In this document: piece by piece, positions 1-11,478 of the stretch
Layout of the letters: the number at the start of each line of letters is the position of its first letter
Position numbering within the stretch: the stretch's first letter is position 1
Origin: Doris montereyensis
Taxonomy: Eukaryota; Mollusca; Gastropoda; Nudibranchia; Dorididae
Direction of reading: 5' to 3'
Length of the DNA: 64,000 nucleotides
Assembly: GCA_037039925.1 (NCBI GenBank)
Contig: JAXRKP010000996.1
Location: forward strand, 104,501 to 168,500
Program-made: the position numbers and the translations under genes
Notes under the pieces: generated by a model
Told to the model about the DNA's origin: nothing
The model's input: the letters and a program-made list of their open reading frames with translations, nothing else
Database searches by the model: none

Positions 1-820
1 GTTCTTTACATTTTTTTATGAACATATAGATAAAGCTAGATTCCTTTCAATTTTTTAACAAAATAGTCAGAAATTCATTTTATAGTCTGTAGAAACAAGC
101 TGACAGCAGTGTTTGCGTGTTAGGGAGAGGTTCTGTTACCGCTTGTTCAAATAAACATGCTCATTGACGAGCAGTTGTTTAAATATTTTTTTCTTTTTAG
201 TCTCAGCATTCATTGAAAAGAAAAAGAAGAGCAATAACAAGCAGAAGAACAAGAAGAATACGACAAAGAATAAAAACAGCAAGAGGAGGAGGAGGAGGAG
301 AATACGAGCAAGAAGGGGGGGAGGAGAAGGAAATGAAGGAGAAGATAAAACAACAAGGAACAAAAAAGAACAGGAATAATAATGCAATAACGTAAAAAAT
401 ATTTCAAAGATTGAAATCTATTCCTTTAAATTTACCCAAAAAAATTCAGGCACTTTTTCCTTGCACCTCGAACTTGAACACCAAAAAGGATAAAATATAC
501 ATTACAGCCATATTTCGGACATTGTTTTATAAATAATACTTCGACAACTTCAGAGAACTTGATCAGAATTTTAAGCAAGGAGTTACCCATGCCAAACTGG
601 CAAGCCTTCTTTTAATATCAATAAGAACTTCATTGAAGATGTGTTATTGAAATATTTTGAAGACTAAATACTGCAATGATATCGAAATTAACAAAATCAT
701 TAAATCATTTAAGATTACAAACCAATCCGTTTAAATAATAAAATTAAAACAAACAACACGGTATCTTTTGAAATGTGTTTAATATCTTTAGTGCTGTATC
801 ATAATTTAAATTTCTTCCTC
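1..820. other. Non-coding, AT-rich; purine-rich tract at 215-380
   Basis: I see no gene here. The stretch 215-380 is a strand-asymmetric A/G run (AAG/GAG triplets). It is open in several frames on both strands only because of its composition. The rest is unremarkable AT-rich sequence. Confidence 0.6.
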
Positions 821-825
821 CTGCT

Positions 826-920
826 GCTGTTATTGCTCCTACTTCTACTACTGCTACTACTTCTACTACTCCTACTATTACTACTACTACTACTACTACT
901 ATTACTACGACTACTACTAT

Positions 921-958
<38 letters not shown>

Positions 959-1016
959 TTACTACTACTACTTCTACTACTACTACTACTACTATATATA
1001 CTTCTACTACTACCAT
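826..1016. repeat. (TAC)n / (CTA)n trinucleotide microsatellite
   Basis: This is an almost pure ACT/TAC trinucleotide run of about 190 bases with scattered CTT and ATT variants. It reads as poly-Leu on + and poly-Val on -, so open frames here carry no gene information. Confidence 0.9.
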
Positions 1017-1299
1017 CACCACAGCAATTACTCCTCCGCCGTACTCTAAAAAAGACAACATAATTCTCAGAAACCTAGTTTCGAGATATTCGTGTTTTAG
1101 TGTTTATGATTATGAAATATATTGAACGTTTTGAAATTCCAATTTAACATCATAAAAGGATTATTTTTTATTGATATAAATCATCGAATTGAGTTTCATT
1201 CTACAATGTAAGAGACTAAACGAAGCTGTGAAAGTCAACTTATTACGACAATAAATGATTTCAGTAATTCCATGAATCAAGGTGGCAAAACATATTTTC

Positions 1300-1700
1300 T
1301 ATATTCTTAGATTTCTCAAAGGTTTTTGACAAAGTGGACTACATTGGATTATTGATAAAATTGACTGGCTGTGGTGTTAGAAATTCTCACCTTGAGCGAA
1401 TCAGGTCATAATTTAAAAAATTTTAGACTAACGCTAGAGGTAGTAGGTAAAAGTGTTGAATGTTGTTCCTAAGCCAAAAACAATGTCCCACATGGAAATG
1501 TTTTGGGTCCTCTTTTCGTCTAAATACATGTATATATGATATTGTCCAAAATCTATCACCAGGTACCAAATTAAGAATTTTTGTTGATGGTACTTTATTG
1601 TTTAGAATTATAAATAACATGGAGATTTGCAAAACATTACAAAATTATCTAAATACACTACAAGACTGGGAGAGAAAATAGAACATGGAGTTCCATCCCG
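1300..1700 (+). pseudogene. Decayed non-LTR retrotransposon reverse transcriptase fragment (CR1/Jockey-like)
   Basis: At about 1308-1410 the + strand reads LDFSKVFDKVDYIGLL, the usual LDFSKAFDKVDH motif of CR1/L2/Jockey-type reverse transcriptases. About 1485-1515 gives NVPHGNVLGPLF, a worn form of the GVPQGSVLGPLLF motif. Near 1575 the catalytic FADD box is degraded to FVDG. The fragment continues through LQNYLNTLQDWERK and then NMEFHPG near 1690. Several stop codons and frame changes are present, and the second catalytic Asp is gone, so the copy is dead. The region beyond 1700 is a different repeat. Confidence 0.8.
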
Positions 1701-1754
1701 GGCAGTGGACAGGTGAGCACCTGTACAGGGGAGTAGATGATCCCGCCTTCCACG

Positions 1755-1912
1755 AGTCTCCTGCTGCCTTGCATGAGGGTCTTGGTTGACCAAAGACTAA
1801 GGGAGTTAACCCTGACAGAAAACAACTTGCTGCCTTGCAGGCCGGTCTTGAATAACCAAAGGCTAAGGGAGTTAATTCTGACATAAAATAACAGCCTGCT
1901 GCCTTGCAGTAA
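1755..1912. repeat. Partial tandem repeat, about 70-bp unit, 2+ copies
   Basis: The phrase CTGCTGCCTTGCA..GGTCTTG, followed by ACCAAAG(A/G)CTAAGGGAGTTAA and TCTGACA, occurs at about 1768-1824 and again at 1830-1886. A third partial start (CCTGCTGCCTTGCAG) sits at 1896-1910. It lies exactly between two LINE fragments. Confidence 0.75.
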
Positions 1913-1920
1913 CACTAGGA

Positions 1921-2518
1921 GTAATGATTAACTCAGAGGGAAAACTAAGAAAAGAAATCAGCCAGAGAATCCAAAAGGCAAGTGCAATATATAACCATCT
2001 AGGAAAAGCATTTGTAGGTAAGCAAGAATTGTCAACAAAAACCAAAATGGCAGTATAAATACAGTTTATTTTCCTACTCTCCTCTATGGCAGCAAAACTT
2101 GGACTTTAGACAATAGAGAATACAGTAGAGTACAGGCAGCTGAAATGAAATATCTAAGAAGAGTAGTAGGGAAAACTAAAAGAGACAAAATCAGAAACAC
2201 AACAATAAGAGATCAAACCAAAGCAGACGGCATAAAAACTAAGATAGAAACAAATCAATTGAGATGGTTTGGGCATGTAAACAGAATGAATGACAATAGA
2301 ATAGCTAAATCAGTATACACTGCTAAAGCCCAAGGTAAAAGATCAAAAGGCAGACCTCGGAGAAAGTGGGAGGAAAATATAAAAGAGGCATTGAAACATA
2401 GAAATTTAACTTTTTTGGAAGGAAACAGAACACACCAGGACAGGGCATCTTGGAGAAAGATCATCTCGGGCATCTGAACCCATGCACCGAAAGGTAGAAT
2501 GGGAACTGATAAAGAAAG
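1921..2518 (+). pseudogene. 5'-truncated LINE, C-terminal end of the polyprotein
   Basis: The + strand encodes a typical LINE post-RT C-terminus. It includes EISQRIQKASAIYNHLGKAF near 1945 and then, from 2145, MKYLRRVVGKTKRDKIRN. LRWFGHVNRMNDNRI follows near 2260, then KGRPRRKWEENI and a final stop at 2477. The arrangement 'LRWFGHV...GRPRRKW' is characteristic of the C-terminal tail of many non-LTR elements. An in-frame stop and a shift near 2057-2100 separate the two parts. The A-rich 'AAAGAAAGAAAG' stretch at 2509-2528 may be the 3' tail. This is a different copy, and probably a different family, from the one at 1300-1700. Confidence 0.8.
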
Positions 2519-4480
2519 AAAGAAAGTAGTTCCATCCAAATAAATGCCACGTACTAAAATAGTTATGCAAAAAAGTAAAACCAATAAACTCATGCTATTA
2601 AGTACGCCTACAAATCTTAAAACTCAACAACAAAAAAGCATTGCAAAATAAAAACGGAAAAAACAAATCGAATTTGAAACCATTACAATGAATACTTTTG
2701 CAAACAAAGACATGGATCTAGAAATAAAATAACACTTTTCTTCAAAGCTATAAATGGCCAACTGCTTATCCTATTAGATAAGCTCAAACTTAATACGTGA
2801 AGAACTAGATTCGGCTATCAAACATGATTTATGGTCACATCTTTTTTTTAATTGATTGTCAGCTGAATTCATTTTACCAGTAAGGCTGTAGAACAAACTA
2901 CCAACATAAATTAAACTCACTAGGAGCTCTGGAGTATGTAAGTACATACTGAAACGTGTAACTTTAAAAGCAAGAAAAAGAAATATGGGGTTTTCTGGAG
3001 TTCAAGAAGATATGCATGTTTGGTAAAACGCATATCTCTCAGCATACTCCGACAGAACACGTACATTTCTGCAGCAAAGAAAAGAAAAGTTTGTTTTTTT
3101 TTTCATTCAATGTGACGGGTCTTTCTCATCGTATTCCAGAAGTACACATAGAGCTTATGGGCGTCATCAGAAGATCAAAGAAAAGCAGGACCGCCTCGCT
3201 TGCATTAATTCGAAACGCGCATTCACCTGTCAGTGTCAGGGTTTAAGTCAAATTCCTGGATAGCTGATTGCTCCGTTTGGATAATTATGTAAAATTACAT
3301 CATTAATTTCATCTCGCTGGAACTACGCTTCTCATGCACTAATTTTCTCAGACTTTAATTCTTGCATACGATTAACTTCCTATCTGTGTTATGGGCGACA
3401 ATTGATACTCTTCATTGCGTCAGTTCTATGATAAAAGTATTTTAATCATGTACGTTTTTTATCGTTATTTTTTGTGATTTAGCTATTGGCTTAAAATATT
3501 ATCTAATTACAAGAAATGCTCACGTACAAGGATAATGACCATAAGTTAATTTTAAAAATAAATTATCCTCCGTCAATATGAATATTATATGTTTCATCTT
3601 GCGGGGAAAGAAAGACACTACAGAATCATAACCTACGGCCCCCACCCTCCCCTCCCGCCCCCCCCTTTTGTGTGCGTGAATACTTGCTCAATGCGTTTCT
3701 CTTCAATATCAGTAATGTTTCAATTGATTTTTTTAATATATTGCAAACGATTTTTACTGAGAAATCAATCTACCATGGATCATAACTTCGATAATAAAAA
3801 AAAAACAAGACCATGTTGCCCGTAGTGAGTTGTATTGGGTATGCGGCAAGAAAAACATAAGCAAGAAAAATAAGCAAAGAGAAAGCCTTTTTGTATAACA
3901 TTTGTCTCTTAATAAATGTATTCTAGTAGTCGGAGTTCATAAAGTGCATCTGTTTTCTTTAAGTTGGCGAGATTCAGTACAAATAAGAAGCTTGAGTTGA
4001 CTTTGAGCTGAGCATGCCGTGATACTGAAGTTATGTATTTTTAATTAAAAATTAGAACGTTTGTAGCAAGAACAGCATCAGCGTCAAATAACAGCGATCA
4101 GATTGGTTTTTCCAGTGTCTTTGGCTGAGTAAGTTGCGGCCACAGGTTGAAAACATTTTTACCTGTCCAATGTACATGTATGTAGATCTAGTATGTAAAC
4201 GCTATGTTCAATGTAATCCATCACCTCAGTGCCACGTAGCCTTGCTTATATTTTTTCAACTTCATAATAATGACTACCGGTAATCAAGATTCTTGAGTTA
4301 TGTTAATAGTGGGCTAAATTGTGAACTTAGCAACTTTGATTTTAAAATAAAGTGAGAGCTTTAGTTTTATTGTTGATGTCTTCAGTGCGACTACTGGTTG
4401 ATTTCTGCTGACAATGTGTTCCAGTCTTACTGTACTAGGGTATAATGAGTGCACATGACAATCAATGTTTGGAGATGAAC
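2519..4480. other. Non-coding AT-rich interval
   Basis: I see no conserved coding pattern, RNA gene or clear repeat. Open frames are short and of random composition. Confidence 0.5.
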
Positions 4481-4499
4481 TATGTATCTTTGACAGTCT

Positions 4500-4750
4500 T
4501 ATCTTTTTTCTTTTTTTCTTTCTTTTTTTTGGGGGGGGGGGGGAGGGTAATCACAGTTTAAGTTGTTCTGTTTTGTTGTTGTTTGTTTTGTTGTTTTTTG
4601 TTGTTGTTTGTTGTTTTGTTTTGTTGTTTTTTTTGTTGTTGTTTTTTTGTTGTTGTTGTTGTTTTGTTTTGTTTTGCTTTTTGTGTGTTTTTTTTGGTTT
4701 TTGTTTGGGGGTTTTTGGGGGGAGGGGGGTTTGGGGGGGAGGGGGGGCTA
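4500..4750. repeat. T/G-rich low-complexity tract with G homopolymers
   Basis: A run of about 12 G at 4530-4543 is followed by (TTG/TTTTG)n and then another G-rich stretch at 4708-4748. It is strand-asymmetric, could form G-quadruplexes, and is likely to be error-prone in assembly. Confidence 0.85.
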
Positions 4751-4797
4751 GCTTCGTTGCTTTGTTCTGTAACGTGTTGAAAAGCTACAGTACCTCA

Positions 4798-5115
4798 GAA
4801 AGAGACTTGACTTATACCCTTGTATAGGTCGCCAATGAGGTCTCTCCACTTCACTCTCTCCTGCACCACCATCTCTATCTCGTTCCAGGAACGGCCCAGC
4901 TGCCGAGCTTCCTGCAGGATTGACCTCCTCCATGTTGTCTTTGGCCTCCCTCGACCTCTCTCTCCTTGTGGATTCGATTTTAAGGCCTGACGCGTTATTT
5001 TTTCAGATGATTTTCCTAAGGTGTGTCCAAGCCATCCCCATTTCCTTCTCTTAATCTGTACTTCTATCGGTTCTTGATGTCTTTTCCCAAAGTTCTTCGT
5101 GTGTAGTTTTATCAA
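4798..5115 (-). pseudogene. RTE C-terminal domain
   Basis: A single open stretch of about 100 residues contains RRKWGWLGHTLGKSSEKI and then GRGRPKTTWRRSI. This is the standard tail after the thumb in RTE/CR1-type elements. It ends with a stop at 4795. The 3' UTR appears to be very short or absent. Confidence 0.8.
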
Positions 5116-5439
5116 ACCATTTGATGTGTAGGATTTGTCTCAGACGTCTGTTAACAAATGTTTCTGAGCCTTCTTGTGAATATTTTAGTGGTGCGCCATG
5201 TTTCACAGGCATACAGAAGGATTGATTTTATGTTTGTGTTGAAAATACCGATTTTCGTTTTTAGGTATGCGGTCTTTGAATTCCAAAAATCTTAGGGTCC
5301 TAATGCTGCTGTCAACTTCCCAAGTCTGGCGTTGATATCCTGGTCTGTCCCTCCTGTTTTGCTTATGACACTTATGTGAACTGGCCGACATCTTCTAATT
5401 ACATTCCATCAAGTGCGATGTTGTTATTATTCAAGTTAT

Positions 5440-6450
5440 TAATTGTGAGAACTTCAGTTTTCCTTTTGTTTATATTCAGTCCAAGTTTTGCTGCTTCCTT
5501 GGCCATTCTGACTGTTTTTTCCTCGACATCATTATGTCGCTGAGAGAAGTATTACATCATCAGCAAAATCAATATCTTCCCGTTGATGAGTCAGAGACCA
5601 TTGAATTCCTGTTCTGTGTCATGTTGTTTTTGACACGATCCAATCCATTGCTATCAAGAAAAGGAACGGTGATAATAGACATCCTTGCTTGACTCCAGTT
5701 AGTATATTGAAGGGTTATGTGAGGGTTTTATTGTGAATGACATGGCATGTTGAAGAATCATATGTTGACTGTAGTAAACTGACAATTTTGGATGGAATTC
5801 TATGATATTTGTTTAGTTTCCACATTGTTGTACGTGGTACACTATCAAATGCTTTTTCCATGTCGATGAAGTTAATATAAAGTTGGGAATTCCATTAGAT
5901 TGATTCTTCAATTATAATACGTAAGGTGCATATATGATATGTGCATGAACGATCATGTCTGAATCATGCCTGTAATTTCCTTTTCCCCGGTATGGATAAA
6001 AGGTAATACCTCGCCAGTTCTTGCAGTCTTTAAAGTTTTCTTTCTCTAGTATTTTTACAATATAGCCAAGTTTCCAGTCTCTATTATTTCACAGACCTTG
6101 TGATAAAGTTTATGGAGTATGTCTACGGTTGTTCCACTAGCTGCCTTTAGTGCTTCAGGAGGTATACCATCTGGTCCCTGTGCTTCGTTATTTTTGGAGT
6201 TTTGCTACATCAGTTTGGATCTCTTTTTGATGGTGGATCTGTATTGATTTCCAACATTGTCTCTGCTGGTGGGATGTCTTGGGAATCACTGGGTGCAGGA
6301 CAGGTGAGGAGCTCTTCAAAGTATTCTTTCCGTCTGTGTAGTTGATATTTTGCGTTTTACTTTCTTTGTTTTGAACTGGCTGCTCAATAGTACGCCTTCT
6401 CCCAGCCAGTTTTCGTGTGATGTCGTACAGCTCTTTCATATTCTTTTGAC
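5440..6450 (-). pseudogene. RTE reverse transcriptase region (broken)
   Basis: The - strand starts with MKELYDITRKLAGRRR at 6439, the conserved pre-RT linker of RTE elements. It continues through a region broken by stops. At 5567-5556 it reads FADD within IDFADDVILLSAT, the catalytic box of the polymerase. INKRKTEVLTINNLN follows near 5480-5430. Most of the fingers and palm is readable only in fragments. Confidence 0.75.
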
Positions 6451-6888
6451 CTGCTACTGCTTCCGCTTGCTGTGCAAGTTCTTCTTGGTGTTTGTTCCTG
6501 TCCTACTTCACGCTTTTTCTTACTTCTTTATAAGCCATATGATATTCTTCCAGTGTCTTAGCTTTTGATACTCTCGTCATGCTGTTGTTTACCTTTGATT
6601 TTATGTCCTTTCTGATTTTTATCTGTTGCATTGTTTCTAATGTTATCCAGTCCTTGTGTTGTCGTGTTTTCTTGCTCAATATTTCATTGAAAGTGGTTTT
6701 CCCAGGCTGTTATTGTATGTTCCCATGCCTGTTCTACCGAAAATTCTTCTTGGATAAGGTTTGCTATGGTGCGTAATGGGTTTTCAGTTGTACTTGGAAC
6801 ACTTTCTTGGTCTGTGGGTTCTGTAATAGCTCAGAATGGTATTTAAAGCCATTTTTATCAAATTTAATTTTGTAGTTCTTTAACTTCA

Positions 6889-7625
6889 ATCGAAGGGTCC
6901 TACTAGTAAATGATCATCAGCGTCTGCACCTCTCTTGTTTCGAACGTCTAGCATGGATTTTCTAAACCTACTGCCAATGCAGGTGTGATCAATTTGATTC
7001 TCGGTCTGATGATCTCGAGACACCCAGGTAACCATGTGTACCCTTTTATACGGGAAGATGCTTCCCCCAACCACAAGACCATTGAACATGCAAAAGTCAC
7101 TAAATAATTCCCCATTTTCATTTCTTATTCCCAAACCTTCTTCTGCCTAAACAATGCTCTCTATCAGTGTTGTCGCTTCCGATGTTAGCATTTGGGTCGC
7201 CCATCGGGATCAAGACATCTTTCTTTGCTTTTTGATTTATCACATCTTGCAACTGCTTATAAAATTCTTCTTTCTGTTCGTCCTCTGCTTCATTCGTTGG
7301 TACATAACATTGGATCATCAAACGTTTACGGGATTTTGTGAAGAATCTGGCAGTGAATATTCTGGAGGATATGGTATTTCATTCTAACATCGATTTAGCT
7401 GCTGCTGGTGAAATCATTATACCAACACCTTCAGTGTGGGAGGCACCTTCTTATTAGTGTCCGGAGTAAATGAGAAGTTCTCCTGTGGTGAGTCGAAGTT
7501 GCCCTACCTCAGTCCATCTTGTTTCACAAAGACCCAAAACTGCTAAGTTGTATGGCCGCATTTCTGTGGCTATCTGAACCGTCTTCCCCACTTCGAACAT
7601 CGTTCGCACATTCACGTGCCCAGCT
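6889..7625 (-). pseudogene. RTE endonuclease domain (broken)
   Basis: On the - strand, near 7620, NVRTMFEVGKTVQIA and LAVLGLCETRWTE form the start of an APE-type endonuclease. At 7321-7230, IQCYVPTNEAEDEQ and FYKQLQ follow. At about 7225, DVLIPMGDPNANIG corresponds to the usual GDFNAK(V/I)G, with Phe replaced by Pro. At 7134-6889 come RNENGELFSDFC, TWVSRDHQTENQIDH and then ADADDHLLVGPF, where the usual final SDH has become DDH. Frame changes occur near 7440 and 7135. The domain would nick target DNA in a working element. Confidence 0.8.
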
Positions 7626-8010
7626 TTGCGTTTGACTTGGGTGAGAGTAGAGCCATCGGCACGCCAGCTTCCTTTCGGCTGTCACTGAAACGGTTCATAC
7701 TTAGTCCCAGTGGACTGCTTACCTTTCCCAAGACTTGGCGTTGTGTTTTTCCTTTGGCGTTTCTATAACGTTCTTGTTTTGTGGGAGGGGTTGTTAGCCT
7801 TTCGCCAACCCTCATCCTGGAGGGCCAGGGGTTGAATTAGGAGATTCACTCCTAGACAGGTTGCCGTCCTGAACTTACGAGTCATGTCTGTCCAATGTGT
7901 CCATATTAGTCTGACCTCTACCATTCGACCTGTCCAGCTTGGGTGACCATGTAAGCTCCCGTCGGCATATCTCTCTGGGTTGCTGAGGTACGCAAGCCGC
8001 CACACCCTGA

Positions 8011-9985
8011 CAAGGAATGGACGTTGTGCTGAAGGAGAGATATAAATGAATGTATAGAGGGAACGAAACATGAATATAATTGCATTGCTATTGAAATTTG
8101 CCTTACAGAAAACGCTTTAAAAAATGTGGGCTGGATAACCGAGAGAATGCCGACTGTGGGCAGGATAACCATTATTTTAAATGTATTAATACACAGCATA
8201 CATAAAAAAAAGACATCAAACCTATTGATTTATCAATACACAAAATACCAACAAGAAAAAAGACAACAAACTTAATATTTTACCAAAAAGTCATCAAATT
8301 AAATGACGATGTAATAAAATAGTTGTATCAGACCTAGTGCACACATATCTGAATCTCACAAACCAAGCATCGAAGAAAAAAATAATGAGACTTCCCACAT
8401 GGTGGCATGGGGACGGGCCTGACGAACTGACCTCGTGGACCGTAGTTTTGTGACACCTAATTTAGAATCTGCGATGATCAGAAGACTCATTTTCCCCCTT
8501 ATATGGGGGTTCTATCATCGATTTCATGCCATCCCGTTTGTTGGTTCGGGTAGAAATACTCCTACCAAAACTAAAAATAAAATTTTGAATATCATTTCAT
8601 AACATATATAAGGGCTTTTCCTTTTAGGTTTACAAACCTTTGCATTTTAGTGCCTTATGTGATAAAATAAATGGTAACTTCAATTATCTGAAAAAATGCG
8701 AGATAAGTCCGAAGCCAATCATCATACATAAAACGTAAACCCATCACTTCCTTGTCACGTAAATTTTTTGAAATTGTCTAAAGAAGAAGCATGCTTAGTT
8801 TGGAATTTGAATACTGAATTTAAAATCTAAATATTTTAAAACGACAACATTACTTAGTATAAATGAGTTGGTCAGTTTTTAGAGGTAAAAGAAGATGAAG
8901 AAAAATAAGAGTGAAAAAGAAGTCATGTCGCAAGTCTTATTTCACATTGTTTTCGTGGTAAGATAAATTAAGAAAAAAGATCAGATAAAATGTTTTTATT
9001 TATCCAAAAGCAGATTTGTTCTGATAACATTTCAAATCAAAATGAATAAATTACAATACAATTCATCTCTTTTACTTTCATTCTCTCTTCCATTCTCAAT
9101 TTCACGACTAAAATCAACACATTACAAAACCAGTGCTTTTTGAATATGGACAATATATAATCATAACGATTATGTTGTATAAATATATTTTAAAATCTTT
9201 GTAAATTATTATCACAGATAGAAAACTTCCATTCACAATATAAATCAATATTTAGATAGCTTTTCCAAAATATGTCTAATTCCTTAATATATTTCTTATA
9301 AACATTTGCATTCGTGTACATATCGATAAAAGAAATAAACGATTCTAAATACATATCTAAATAAAAGAAATAAAAAGAGATCCGATAGAAACACAAACAA
9401 TGCATACATTTCCATCGAGCACCCACCCAAAAAAAGTTTTTACGGAGGAGAACTTGTCTCTTGAGTAAAACAAGAACAAAATAAATAAATGAATAAATAA
9501 GTAAAAGATGATAATGGGGGGGGGGGGGGAAGAAATTAAAAAAGAAAAAGGCGAAAAAGAATGGGAAAGAACCGTATTTTCTACCCAATCGTTCATAGAA
9601 TAGGACCGAGTAAATAATTTTGTCTGTGCCATCGAATCGCCATCGATGGGAAGCCATTGGATTTAGAGTGTCGTGCCTGGACCTTGAAATTCAGACAGCT
9701 AGAACTAACCAACATAATGCCATCCAACGGAGAAGTAAATATGATGCTTTAGATACCTTGTTACATATCTTTCATTTTAATTGTTCTTTTTTCTAAGTTA
9801 CATTTCATCGCATAAGGTGATGAGAAGCTTGTGTCTGTAGAATAATTATAATAGGGAGAGATGGTAAGACTTGAATGCATAGAAAATACGATAATACAAG
9901 AGAAAATAGAGTTTTTACATCTAAAGTGGTGTAACGTCAGTACGTCTACCTAAGGAAGTAAAGGTCACGTAAAGAAATAAACCTA
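8011..9985. other. Non-coding AT-rich interval
   Basis: No gene was recognised. A hairpin-prone CCCCCTTATATGGGGG lies near 8495-8511 and a G homopolymer at about 9516-9529. Longer open frames near 9190-9657 on the - strand are AT-rich and show no conserved pattern. Confidence 0.5.
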
Positions 9986-10096
9986 CTTGTGTCGGCATAA
10001 AAGAAGATAATCGCACTTTAGCACCGCCAGACAGTAACGAACTTGAAAATAGCTAAACGATACTGTTCACAGTGTATCCTGACTCACTGAAAAAAA

Positions 10097-10537
10097 GGCG
10101 ATATCGGAGTTTAGGGTCCTAAATTATTTTTTATCGGAGTTTGATCCTACATTTTAATTTGTCGATGTTTGTCACACTTTGTCGACCCTGCTGATCCCAT
10201 GGCCCATACACAAAGTATTGAAGCGTTTTGGTCTTATGCAAAGAAGAAGACCAAGCGAATGCATGGTACGTCTAGCAATCACTTCATCAGCTACCTACGG
10301 GAGTTTGAATGGAGATGGAGAAAAGACACATTTGCTTCATCTGGCGAAAGCACATTTGGAAAATTCTAAATGAAATTAAAGTGCAATACCCTGTGTAACT
10401 TTTCTTCAACTTGAAGAAATACATTTTTTTTGGAAAACAAAATATTTTTAAAGTTATTCTTAAAAAATCTTATTTTTAAGTTTAACTAAATCTTGGGAAA
10501 AAAATAAAAATTTAGGACCCTAAACTCCGAGATCGCC
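10097..10537 (+). mobile_element. Merlin-like mini-element, 441 bp, 28-bp TIRs, nested
   Basis: The left end (10097-10124, GGCGATATCGGAGTTTAGGG then TCCTAAAT) and the right end (10510-10537) are inverted repeats of 28 bases with one mismatch. The flanks read TGAAAAAAA on the left and TGAAAAAAC on the right, a near-perfect 8-9 bp target duplication. The interior encodes the C-terminal part of an ISXO2/Merlin-type DDE transposase. Merlin elements are known for 8-9 bp duplications, so structure and coding content agree. This is an internally deleted copy sitting inside the larger 10006-12305 element. Confidence 0.7.
10169..10369 (+). pseudogene. Merlin/ISXO2-like DDE transposase, C-terminal fragment
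   Basis: The reading contains FVDPADPMAHTQSIEAFWSY followed by RMHGTS and YLREFEWRWR. The pattern VDP..HTQ.IE..W..(K) ..RMHGTS..YL.EF.WR is the end of the ISXO2-like transposase family used by bacterial IS1595-type and eukaryotic Merlin elements; the Glu of HTQSIE is in the position expected for the third catalytic acid. Only about 65 residues remain and the N-terminal two thirds are absent. It would not be active. Confidence 0.7.
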
Positions 10538-10783
10538 TGAAAAAACACCGAGATCATGCTCTCACTCTCCTCTTATTGACATGACCGTTGGACACTTGGC
10601 GGTGTTATCTCTCATCAATCTCGTCACTCCGCGAGGCCTACCCTACCTGTTCTGTGGTCCCATCTCCTCTAGGCCCAGCTCTGGGAATAAGACTTGAGAT
10701 ATATACATTTTTTATTAGATTTCCATAGCTTAATCTGAGGAGGGAGTAAGGGAGGGTATTCTGCATTAAAAAACGGGTGAGTA

Positions 10784-10843
10784 TTTTCACCGTACGGTGA
10801 AAACATCATACCAGGCTATTATCACCGTATGCGGTGATAATAG
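10784..10843. repeat. Two perfect palindromes (ACCGTACGGT type)
   Basis: TTTTCACCGTACGGTGAAAA (10784-10803) is a perfect 20-base palindrome. CTATTATCACCG/TATG/CGGTGATAATAG (10816-10843) is a 12-bp stem with a 4-base loop. A third half, CTATTTTCACCGTATG, follows at 10852-10867. The same words recur in the array at 11479-11600. Confidence 0.85.
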
Positions 10844-10874
10844 TTTGGTAGGCTATTTTCACCGTATGTATGTA

Positions 10875-11115
10875 TCAGCCAATCAGAAGCCGGGAAAGAA
10901 ACTGTGACTTCATTGTATCTTTTGAAATATTGGCCAAAAGTGCATTGCAATAGTCAAGATTTGACAAGACAAGAGAATTCACTAGGAGGATGGATACTTC
11001 TTTAGACAATAAGTGTCGTATTTTATAAAGTCTGTTCAAAATCATATACATTTTTCTGATGATGTTATTTACTTGATTTCTAAACGAAAGATCTGAATCA
11101 ATGAACACCCCTTAG
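10875..11115 (-). pseudogene. CR1-like LINE reverse transcriptase fragment
   Basis: The - strand reads IDSDLSFRNQVNNIIRKMY, NRLYKIRHLLSKEVSILLVN and LSNLDYCNALLANISKDT. This is the region just downstream of the RT palm in CR1/L2/Jockey-type LINEs (S.LDYCN.LL motif). Only about 80 residues are left, and both sides are flanked by the ACCGTACGGT palindrome family, not by more LINE sequence. Confidence 0.75.
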
Positions 11116-11478
11116 TCTTTACAACGTCGTTAAAGGAATTTTACTATTGCCAAAGTTGATTGGCATACAATACATACGTACACGCATTTATATCACACAC
11201 ACACACATACACCTCTTCGTTTTCACTTGACAACTGTTAATCCTCTCTACTCCTCTCATGCTTCTGTTTCCTTTTTATTCTTCCACTAAAATTCGTATAA
11301 AATATAAGAAGTAAATAATAACAGCCTTTTAAAAGTAAAACACACAGAAAGGCTAAATATCACCAACATGTAAAATTTAGGTATTATAAGTTATCTAAGG
11401 GTCTAAAACATCTAGGCAACATAACATAATAATGTGACAGTTCGGTGAAAATACCCTACCAAACTTCACCTCACCGTA

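Larger units (their letters stand above)
4795..8010 (-). mobile_element. Nearly full-length RTE-clade LINE (inactive)
   Basis: Read on the - strand, from about 8010 down to 4795, this is one non-LTR retrotransposon of about 3.2 kb. In order it shows a probable 5' UTR (about 8010-7640), an AP-endonuclease domain (about 7625-6889), the reverse transcriptase (about 6450-5440, FADD box at 5556-5567) and the C-terminal GRPKTTW tail (5115-4798). Order, size and motif spelling (CYVPTNEAEDEQKEEFYKQLQ-type endonuclease, KELYDITRKLAG linker) fit the RTE/BovB clade. It is broken by many frame shifts and stops. I could not define the ends precisely and saw no convincing target-site duplication. Confidence 0.85.

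Noticed and set aside
744..1063. Poly-Leu / poly-Val frames
   Set aside because: Artefact of the ACT trinucleotide repeat.
4465..4827. 120-residue Phe/Cys-rich frame
   Set aside because: Product of the T/G low-complexity tract.
9190..9657. 155-residue frame on the - strand
   Set aside because: AT-rich, Phe/Tyr-dominated composition and no homology pattern that I recognise.
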